DNA from: Bursaphelenchus xylophilus | Taxonomy: Eukaryota; Nematoda; Chromadorea; Rhabditida; Aphelenchoididae | DNA length: 64,000 bases | Assembly (NCBI GenBank): GCA_904066235.2 | Contig: CAJFCV020000002.1 | Location: 1,178,001-1,242,000 of the forward strand | Reading direction: 5' to 3' | In this document: in pieces, positions 47,247 through 55,813 of the stretch | How the letters are laid out: each line of letters begins with the position of its first letter | How positions within the stretch are numbered: the first letter of the stretch is position 1 | Notes under the pieces: generated by a model | What the model saw: the letters and a program-made list of their open reading frames with translations, nothing else | The model's database searches: none | Told to the model about the DNA's origin: nothing | Program-made: the position numbers and the translations under genes

Positions 47247-47736
47247 GCACGGTGCAAAAAAAGGAAGAAATTTGCACAGTGCAAAGAAAAGTTTTGTCGC
47301 CGATTTCACTCCGGCGACTTTCCGGAAGGACTCTTCGCATTTTCACAAAGTGCCTGGACATTTGCACCGTGCACAAAAATTCGCGAGCTCTTGCACCGCG
47401 CACTCACCTCACCTTTTTTGGTTTTGCACTGTGCATTTGAAATATCGCCGCGATGTAAGCTTTTCCAAACTGCGCCGCTGCGATTTTTCTCTCAGATGTG
47501 CACAGTGCAATCGGCGTTTTTGAGGTTTGCACGGTGCGCAAAGGCAAAAATCCACAGTGCGTTGGCGACGAAAGTTCAAGCACTGTGCAAAAGCAAAAAG
47601 ATGTCCAGGCACTTTGTGAAATGCTAACAGTACCACAAAGAATCTGTCTAAAGATTACTAGTCGCGGAAAAAAGTCCTGGGAATTTTCTGCGACTCTGCA
47701 CTGTGCATGAACCCGAAAAGTGCTTTTGCACAGTGC
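47247..47736. repeat. Dense cluster of GCACNGTGC palindromes (cluster 3)
   Basis: Eleven copies or one-mismatch variants occur in 490 bp, starting at 47247, 47274, 47364, 47393, 47426, 47500, 47529, 47552, 47580, 47698 and 47728. Many are extended to TTTGCACNGTGCAAA. The sequence between copies is mostly dissimilar, so it is not a simple tandem array. An inverted pair of CACAAAGTGCCTGGACAT words (47345 and 47602 regions) suggests part of it folds back. Confidence 0.75.
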
Positions 47737-47851
47737 AATTTTGTTGATTTTGCCTTATTGTCGCGCGCGATTCCCGTGTTTCGCAGCGACAAATAAACTT
47801 TTCGGAGCGCGACGGCCGCGAGAAATTCCCAGGACTTTTTTCCGCGACTAG
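47658..47851. mobile_element. Palindromic MITE family 6
   Basis: 194 bp with inverted termini CTAGTCGCGGAAAAAAGTCC and its mirror ending at 47851, flanked on both sides by TA. It carries two of the GCACNGTGC palindromes internally. Confidence 0.75.
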
Positions 47852-48994
47852 TATAAAAAATTCGAATTTTGATGCAAAAATGGGTTGACAATGATTTTGA
47901 AACTCAGCATACACCTTAATTTTGGTCGATTTTCCAAAATCTGCACTGGTTTTTTTCCAAAGTTTCGTGCATTTTTTGCACTGACCTTCCAAGATCAATG
48001 TCACCCCATTTTGGCGCTGAAATTGGACGAAACAGTAAAAATAAAAGGCGAGAACTTCTGTGGCCGCTTTTACATTTATATTTACTCTGTAGAAGCGAAA
48101 TGTAAAAATCAGAAGAATTCAACATTTTTTTTTTCAAAATTATCGCCATTTGAAACCCATAAATCTAGTGTTAAATTCAACGGAAAATCTGTAAATTGCA
48201 TTGTTACTTTTTTCTCCGGTCAACAAAACCATTCGCAAAGCGTGGGTCCTTTTTCCCCGCGAAACAACAAGTCAATCTTCCAAAAGTAATTCGCTTTTGC
48301 GTAGGAATAAACAACCCCCCGAAGATCATAACACAATCCAAACATTTTTGTGAACCCAATTTCGTCCGCTTTCCCTCGATAATTTGTCAAAGATTGGAAG
48401 GGGTTTCGGTTAATGAAATTGTTACTTGTAGTGCTCGGAGGTTGTGAGAAAGTGTTCGTCGCTGATTTCTCAGAGGTCTTTGGTTGATTATCGAGCCAAA
48501 GGAAGAGGGGTAGACATACGATCGAATACGTTTTTCGATTTTTTTAAATATTGTACTAGGCAAGGAGATTGAAAAGATGATGATTTATGGATGTTTTACT
48601 TTGGGTTTTACTGTGATATTATTCTATGTTGTGAGGTGGGGTCATTTGCTTTATTTTCAATCAAAAGCAATGTAAATTCGCCAACGATTTTCGTGATTTT
48701 TTGAAAATTTTTCTTTTCAAAAATTGTCTCACAACCTCTGAAAACTTTTACCCTTTGATTTTCTTGCTATTTTCAAGCAATTTACAGATGAAAAAAAAAA
48801 AATTTACCCCCAGAAATCGGGATTTTAATCACTTTTTTCCTGTTATGGTGTAATACGTTTTTTCTTTGGGCTTAAACACCTTTTTCAAGGGGAACTGGCG
48901 TAATTACAAATTGGAAACTTTATCGGACAATTGTAAAAAGGTGTTTCTAAACTTTTTTATTCAATTTCTGGAGTACCACCCTATTGTTCCTTTT
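47852..48994. other. Intergenic upstream of ADP/ATP carrier
   Basis: AT-rich with no supported gene. A 12-base inverted repeat around AAACACCTTTTT occurs at about 48870 and 48940. Confidence 0.4.
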
Positions 48995-49069
48995 GTGACC
49001 ACATAGCCCAGTGGTTATGAGATAAATTTTGAGTCAAATCGGGGCGGGTTCGAATCCCGCTGGGATCAA
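48995..49069 (+). tRNA. tRNA-like sequence, probably degenerate
   Basis: A perfect A box TAGCCCAGTGG (49004-49014) and B box GGTTCGAATCC (49047-49057) are correctly spaced. The T arm GCGGG-TTCGAAT-CCCGC pairs fully. The acceptor stem GACCACA/TGGGATC pairs at five of seven positions. The D stem and anticodon stem pair poorly, so no anticodon can be assigned. It is likely a tRNA pseudogene or the head of a tRNA-derived SINE, about 60 bp upstream of the carrier start codon. Confidence 0.4.
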
Positions 49070-49131
49070 ATTTCATCTCAATTCGTTTTTGATGGAGGTG
49101 GCCGTATTTTACAAAATTTTGATTTCAGAAA

Positions 49132-51048
49132 ATGCCAGAACACGAAAAAACCAAGAAGTTTTTGATCGATTTGGCTTCCGGAGGAGGTGCGGCGGCGGTT
49201 TCGAAAACAGCAATGGCTCCAATCGAAAGGGTCAAATTATTGTTACAGGTAAGTTTTGAGGTCATTTTTTATTTTCTAATTGACTTTTATAACAATTTTT
49301 TATTAAAGTTAACCGATTTTTACAATTATAATTTCAACTTTTTGTCCAAAAATCTTACATGATGACTTTTCGGAACTGGGACAATTGGGGAACCGAAAAC
49401 TAACATTTTCTTTGATGCAAGTGTCGAAATTAGGATAATCCAGGGTGTTGATTTCGAAAATGACATTCATTTTTTTACTTTTTTCCTTAAGTAGTACTGT
49501 AAAGTCGTAATTTTTTGAATTTATTTATAAATACTCGATTTAGGGGTTTTCGATGGTGCGTCGAAAATTTTATTCATTCTTTCTAATTTGAAAGCACCAT
49601 CGAAAACCCCCAAATCGAGTATTTGCGCAAAAATTCAAAAAATTACTACTTTACAGTACTACTTAAGAAAAAAAACTGTCAAAAATGAATGTCAATTTCG
49701 AAATCAGCACAATCGAAACCCCCTAAATCGAGTATTTTTGAAAAAAAATCATCGATTATCCTATTATAATTTCGACACTTGCATCGAAGAAAAAGAATAC
49801 TTTTCGGTTTCCCCAATCTTCTTTTTCCCCAATCGTCCAACTCCATGACTTTTCGAACTTTTTTCCCCAGAAAAAGTTTTCTTTTTAGAAAGATAAATCA
49901 GAAAGCAAGTCGATTCGGTGATGAAAAGTCCCGTATTTTACCCGATTTCTCCATTTTCAGTCCCAGCACGCCTCCACGACGATCACAGTTGACAAACGTT
50001 ACAAGGGAATCACCGATATTCTGGTCCGCGTCCCCAAAGAACAGGGTCTCACGGCGTTGTGGCGGGGAAACATGGCCAATGTTCTTCGATATTTCCCAAC
50101 GCAAGCCCTCAACTTTGCCTTCAAAGACACGTATAAGAGAGTATTTCTACACGGAGTCGACAAGGACAAGCAATTTTGGCGATTTTTTGCCGGAAATTTG
50201 GCCAGTGGCGGCGTTGCCGGCGCCACTTCATTATGCTTCGTATATCCGTTGGATTTTGCGCGAACACGGCTGGCGACGGACATTGGGAAGGGAGCGACAA
50301 GAGAGTTCAAAGGAATGGGCGATTGTCTGATGAGGGTGGCAAAGTCCGATGGAATTGTTGGCCTTTATAGGTAAGGAGAAGATGATTTTTACCGCATTGT
50401 AAAAAAATCCAAAATTTTTTTGAAAATAAATTTAATAAAAGTTCAGAATAAAAATTTTTTTAAAAATTCTTCAGAGTAAAAAAATGGCCTATTAAATGCG
50501 TTATAGAACCAGATTACTTCTGGATTTTATTATAGTTGCAGACATATAAATTTTTGACCATTTTTTTTATTTGAATCTTATTTTAGGCAAAAAGTTTGCA
50601 AAAATCAAAAAAAAAATTGTCGTTAGTTTAATACTCCATCTCAAAAATATTGCTACTGACCTGCAACCTTATTTTCAGAGGCTTCATCATCTCCGTTCAA
50701 GGAATTTTCATCTACCGAGCCAGTTATTTCGGCCTCTACGACACAATCAAGCCAATGTTTATGCCTGGCGGGAAACAAGTCAACTTCTTTGTGGCCTGGG
50801 GGATCGCGCAAGTTGTGACAGTGACCTCCGGATTCCTCGCCTACCCTTTCGACACGGTGCGGCGACGAATGATGATGCAATCGGGCAGAAAGGACGTCAT
50901 GTACAAGAACACATTGGACTGCATTCGAAAAATGTACAAAACCGAGGGGCCTCGGGCCTTTTTCCACGGCACCTTGTCCAATATTTATCGAGGAACTGGT
51001 GCAGCGTTGGTGTTGGCGTTGTATGATGAGATCCACAAGTATTTGTAA
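49132..51048 (+). CDS. ant-1: Mitochondrial ADP/ATP carrier (adenine nucleotide translocase)
   Basis: Three exons: 49132..49248, 49961..50370 and 50679..51048, giving 298 residues, the normal carrier length. The ATG is three bases after a TTTCAG acceptor, which suggests trans-splicing. Three carrier repeats are marked by PIERVK (from residue 30), PLDFAR and PFDTVR. The last is followed by RRRMMM (237-242), the ADP/ATP carrier signature. The protein sits in the mitochondrial inner membrane and exchanges cytosolic ADP for matrix ATP. C. elegans has several ant-1 paralogues and I cannot say which this matches. Intron 1 carries a family-3 palindrome and the tRNA-like sequence lies just upstream. 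Confidence 0.95.
49365..49858. mobile_element. Palindromic element family 3, copy in ADP/ATP carrier intron 1
   Basis: Inverted arms share CAAGTGTCGAAATTAGGATA and AATACTCGATTTAGG-like words with the copy in channel A intron 4. Outer arms extend to GACTTTTCGGAAC-like sequence on both sides. Confidence 0.8.
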
Positions 51049-51416
51049 TATCGTTTTAAGTATTTTTATTCGATTTTTCATGGTTTACGGATAAAGAGTT
51101 TGAGTATGATTTTGAAATTGGAAGCCGCGACTTTTTCAGTCAAAAATTGGTCAAACCTTTAGACTTTTTTTGGACTTTTTTACTTGAAAATTTCAATTTA
51201 TCTCTTCTCAGCAACACATCACAAATTTTAACTTAAAACGTACATGTTCTGGAGGCATAATGGTTGAACTTTTATGTCTTGAAGATCGATTCCGGCTTCT
51301 CCCTGCATCATTTTTACAAACAGTTCACGGCATTTCAATCCAGACTTTCTTTCACGTTTCTTGGAAGACCCTGTAGTTGAAGCTATATATTTTCTGACCG
51401 AGCTTTAATCAATGTG
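51049..51416. other. ADP/ATP carrier 3' flank
   Basis: No canonical AATAAA immediately after the stop and no gene seen. Confidence 0.4.
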
Positions 51417-51812
51417 CACGTCAATCCAAAATATCAGTCAGTCGGGAAAATAACGGCGGATCGTCGCGCCTCGGAATCGCCCATCATCGCTTTGCGACTG
51501 CAAGCCGCGGCTTGGGATTTGGTGCGCGACAGCGGCGAGGCGAGACATTTTGATGCGACGACCCTCCGTTATTTTCCCGACAGACCGATAGAAAAAAAAA
51601 TTTCCCGCCCCTTTTTTGGTGATTCGTTCAAAACGAAATGTCACTATCCGATAAAGCGCATTTTCTTATCTTTCCTCTTCCTTTTCGAGAAAAAACAATT
51701 ATTTCGCGCGAGAAAAAGTGCCGATAATGTCCGAACATTTCGTCTCTCTTTTAAACCAATGAAAAAGGTACAAAGTTTCGAAACGGTTCCGGAAATGCGC
51801 TGGATTGACGTG
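51417..51812. mobile_element. MITE family 5 interrupted by family 4
   Basis: The left terminus CACGTCAATCCAAAATA and right terminus GCTGGATTGACGTG bracket a body matching, in inverse orientation, the uninterrupted copy at 60574-60800. A family-4 MITE occupies 51434-51588. A partial third copy of the family-5 end is at about 51967-52012. Confidence 0.8.
51434..51588. mobile_element. Palindromic MITE family 4, nested copy
   Basis: TCAGTCAGTCGGGAAAATAA to TTATTTTCCCGACAGACCGA, flanked by TA on both sides. The uninterrupted family-5 copy has a single TA at the same place. Confidence 0.85.
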
Positions 51813-52244
51813 ATGTGGCGTTTCGTGACAAATAGAATTGTTGGGAAAATCTTTGGATGTTTTCTCTTGGCTAGACGGGATAAAACCTTGCTTTCTGGTC
51901 AGACATTAGCGTTCTAAATTTTTCTTGATTAGGAGTTTTGATAACTGAAATTTCAAACGATAGTGTGTCGACGAAACGACTAAACAGTTCAGGAAATGCG
52001 TTGGATTGACGGGGTTTAAAAAAATTAAGAAAACGACTTGTTCTTACAGTAAAAATTGAGTCATGCCACCCTCTCAGTCAACATTCCTTGTCGGTTTGTA
52101 ATTGAACCTTACGTGGCTTCTTCGACGCCAACCAGAACATGTCCTTTTCTCCGGCGCCAATCCAATGTCATCATAAGCAAATGAAACCTAATCCCATCGT
52201 CCTTTTTAACCCCTAAATTTGCGGTACTCGTAGTCCGTTGTGTA

Positions 52245-55200
52245 ATGTATCCACTGCGACCACTTAAAGTGTTTTTTACTAATTTCTATCCCTATTCGAA
52301 CAATGAATGCGCGAGGTTTCCAATGTTGAGGATCAGCGCAGGATGCGGGTACCCAGGGATCATGTCGGAGGTATGAGCAGCGTGTGGGTCTTGACTGATA
52401 GGCTTGGGGGAAATTGTAGTCCCCTTTTTAGATCATAGGATACATTGGAAGGAAGGGCGGCTACGAGATTGTTCCGTATGTAGGGCGAAATGGTGATGGG
52501 AATCGACAGACTTTGCAACAGGTGAGGAGAACAATTGCAAATTGGGGAGACATACAAGTGTATTATTTGATCCTCTAGAAAAATAGAGCTTTTCTATTAC
52601 AGGGGGGACCTAATCCAGTGGCAAAACAATGCCATTTTGCATCCGGGAAGTATCAAAAAATGCAGCAAAATACCTCCCTCTCCAAGTGAAAAAATTCACA
52701 TTTCAAAAGCACGCCCACTCTTTTTGTGAGGGAAAGGGCGCGACCAGAGCCTTTTCACAGGGCAGTACTCCAAGTGCGACGCTCAGATTGTCTTTAAACT
52801 TTGCACACACGTCGGGTATGGACTAAATATCAATTCCTGAAAGTTTTAGCTCGCGCTTTGCGGGCGCCGCCGAGATAAAGAACGATTTTTGCCGCCGAGA
52901 TGGCACCCTAAACGTGGAGAGCGGTCAGAGAGAAAAGCGCTTTTTGGCCATAACTTTGGCAGTTTCGTGCGGAAAAGTTTGATTTTTTGTAGAAACATTA
53001 TCCTTTGCGGTTGAAATAGGCATGAAACTTTTCGTGACGAAATTCGGCAAAAAGTCCAAAATTTTGGTCGACTTTCGATCTAAAAATCTCGGTTGTTTCT
53101 ACAAAGCGCGAGCTAAGATTCTCGCATATATCTTAGAAAAAATTATTCTAAATTTGTGCCAAGTTTCATTAAAATCTGAGCGTCGCACTTGGAGTACTTC
53201 CCTTGTCAATTGGAAAGAAGGCATTTTGCTACATTTTTTGATACTTCTGATGCAAAATGAAAAGTTTTTTGGCGACAAAATTTCTGCCACTGGTTCAGAT
53301 CCGTCACTGTGCTCAATCAAATTTTTGGTTGAAATTTGTTTGTGAGCTAAACAAACCGTTTTAGGCCCTTGGAGACTATGAAAACGTCACTTCAGAACTC
53401 GTCCTCAACGGGACTGTTGATACTCTGGCGTTTCCCATTCTAAAGACCGGCGAATTACTCCGGGGATTCGAATACTCTCATCACATTTACAGGGTATCCC
53501 ATTAGATTTGGATTCTAATCTGTAAGGTGTATTTTAGATACGCTCATCGTTGATTATCTACCGTCACGATGACTTCGGCACCAGTTATTGGAATTTGTTC
53601 TCCATGTACGATGAATTGATTTGGCAGGTGCTGGGATGGTCTTTATTGTTGCAATGTGCCTTTGGGATGTTTGTCAGATACGCAGAGAGAACAAACGGGA
53701 TTCAAGGCGACGATAGCGTTGGAAATGTAAATTCAGCGATTAAAAATCCAATAAACGGAGGCCTGCAAGTGCGACGCTCAGATCTCTTTAAAATTTTCAC
53801 ACATGTGAGGCATGCTCAAGATACCATTTTCCTGACAGCTTTGGTTTGTAGATTCCAGGGGCAGCCGAGAAATTGACTAAACTTTGTGGCCGAGAGAGCA
53901 CGTAAAACGGGGAGGGCGGTTGAAGCGTTTTTTCGCGATAAATTTCGTAGTTCTGTGCAGAAACTCTAAAAGGAAGTGCCAAAATTCGCCCCAAAGTATG
54001 ATATTTTTTGCAAATTTTGACCTAGCAATCTCAATCGGCTCGAAAAAATTAAGTTAAATTGTGCCAAGTTTCATTAAAATCGGAGCGTCGCACTTGGAGT
54101 ACTCCCCCAAAAGATGCGCATAACTTTTTACAGGTTGCCTGGAAGATAATTCGTATTCAGTTCTTCCAAGCCGAACCGTTCCTTTTTCATTATCGCGCCG
54201 GCAACCTTTCCCTGCTAATTTTCTCCCTCCTCCAATGCACTGTTGTCTTCGGAATCTTTGCTTCGTATTTTCTGTCCGCCATGCTCAACCCAAAGCAGGA
54301 TTTGTCGTATGCAAATATGGATCAAATTCTCCGCGACATCCGAACCGGCAAACGGGACATTGTCTTGCTGTCTCCGGGGTCCTGGTTCGAGGAGAGGGTT
54401 ATGAATGGGACTGGCGGTCTGTTTCGTGAGCTTAAAGCGGCACTGGCCGGAAGAAAGATGCTTATCGAAGGGGATCATGAAAGTAAGATCTCTTCTATTA
54501 CATTGGAGACCTGATCCATGGCAAAAACGTAACATTTTGCATCCAGGAAGTATAAAAAAAGTGGCAAAATACCTCCCTCTCCAAGTGAAAAAAACTCAGA
54601 TTTCAAAAGCCCTTCAAAACGAAGTTTTTTCACGTGGAGGGAGAAGTATTTTTTCACATTTTTGATACTTCCCGGATGCAAAATGATACGCTTTTTGCCA
54701 TTGGATCAGGTCCCCCACTGTACGTGTAACCTTCAAGGAGCTCTCCACTTGCTCAGTGAGCACAACGCAATACTGTTTTTTCGAGAAGACGATGCCATTG
54801 CATCAACCATCTTCTCTCACTGCGAATACCTCCAATTGAACGTTGACTTGCCCAAGTTGGATGTCCATTTCATTTTTGCCAAAAACTGGTCGGGATTGCA
54901 TGACTTTTCCGCGCTGATAAATGACAACATTAGGAAGATTTACAACATCAAACGTCGATATATCGAAGGAGGTCGAAGAAAGCCCAAAGTTTGCAGTCAT
55001 TTCAAAGTGGGGGATCCAATGAGTAAGCGGAAAATCGGGTTAAATAGTAGAAAGCAGTAAAAGTCTGCTGCACTGAAATCTATTGCAGTGAGAGACCTGA
55101 TCCAGTGGCAAAAAACGTACCATTTTGAAACCGGGAAGTATCAAAAATGTGCAAAATACCTCCCTCTCCAAGTGGAAAACCTCCGATTTCAAACACGCGC

Positions 55201-55550
55201 CTGCCCTTTTTGTAGGAAAAGGGCGGGCCCTTCAAAACAGTTTCTTCACTAGGAGATGGAAGCATTTTACCACATTTTTGATACTTCCCGGATGCAAAAC
55301 GGTCCTTTTTTGCCACTGGATCAGGTCCCCCACTGCACGTATTTCACTTTCAGAGTTGGTATTCTACGTTGGAGTTCTGATTGTCGCCGGAGTCTTAATT
55401 TTGACAGCAGCGTTTCTTCTGGCCCTTGAAGTCATTGTAAATCGGCTGCGTGGAAAACCTTTGATAAGAACTGTTAGAACACACGTGACTACTGAAGTAC
55501 TAAAACTCCAATTTTTGTGGAAAGCAAATAGAAAAATAAACCGGTGCTGA
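52245..55550 (+). CDS. Ionotropic glutamate receptor-like channel, paralogue B
   Basis: Seven exons: 52245..52370, 52432..52521, 53365..53493, 53538..53726, 54134..54482, 54738..55022 and 55354..55550, giving 454 residues in closed phase. The frame stays open upstream of the chosen ATG, so the start is uncertain. Domains: S1 part (PLKVFFTNFYPYS, then YEIVPYVGRN, then NGTVDTLAFPILKTGE) and TM1 around LIWQVLGWSLLLQC. Next come LSLLIFSLLQC through SYFLSAML, S2 (AILFFREDDAIASTIF, NWSGLHDFSALI) and a last helix LVFYVGVLIVAGVLIL. It aligns along its whole length with channel A, including six shared intron positions. No amino-terminal domain. Five repeat insertions sit in its introns (three family 1, two family 2). 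It probably encodes a plasma-membrane ligand-gated cation channel of unknown ligand; the family assignment is from the S1-TM-S2-TM layout. Confidence 0.8.
52600..52757. mobile_element. Palindromic MITE family 1, copy 14 (intronic, left arm only)
   Basis: CAGGGGGGACCTAATCC at the start. The right arm is missing and the sequence runs straight into a family-2 element at 52758. Confidence 0.75.
52758..53204. mobile_element. Palindromic repeat family 2, copy e (intronic)
   Basis: CAGGGCAGTACTCCAAGTGC to CTTGGAGTACTTCCCTTG with TCA immediately outside both ends, a 3-bp target duplication. It lies in intron 2 of channel B. Confidence 0.8.
53765..54110. mobile_element. Repeat family 2, copy f (intronic, eroded)
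   Basis: Begins GCAAGTGCGACGCTCAGATC and ends GAGCGTCGCACTTGGAGTAC in intron 4 of channel B. Termini are incomplete. Confidence 0.75.
54501..54720. mobile_element. Palindromic MITE family 1, copy 15 (intronic)
   Basis: CATTGGAGACCTGATCC to GATCAGGTCCCCCACTG, TA-flanked. It fills most of the channel B intron before the exon at 54738. Confidence 0.85.
55086..55335. mobile_element. Palindromic MITE family 1, copy 16 (intronic)
   Basis: CAGTGAGAGACCTGATCC to GATCAGGTCCCCCACTG in the last intron of channel B. Confidence 0.85.
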
Positions 55551-55813
55551 GTGAATGCTTGTGTTGCAAATGGCTGTATCAAGCCATTTGCTATTCTGAA
55601 TCAACATTTTTTTAAGATTCCTGTCTAAAGACTATCCACCCTGCCTGTGGAAATTCAACCCTTAGGCGTTCTTACACAAAATTTTTTTGTTATAAATGCA
55701 TGCAAATTTGACCTTTTGCTCCAGTCTTGCAACAGTTTATAATCAATTATTACATAACCAACATTGCAAAAGGCACTGACAAACGAAGGCACGAATTAAA
55801 TTCACGGTTAAAG

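Noticed and set aside
47247..47736. CRISPR-like array of short spaced palindromes
   Set aside because: Repeats are only 9 bp, spacing is irregular and the genome is a nematode; not a CRISPR array.
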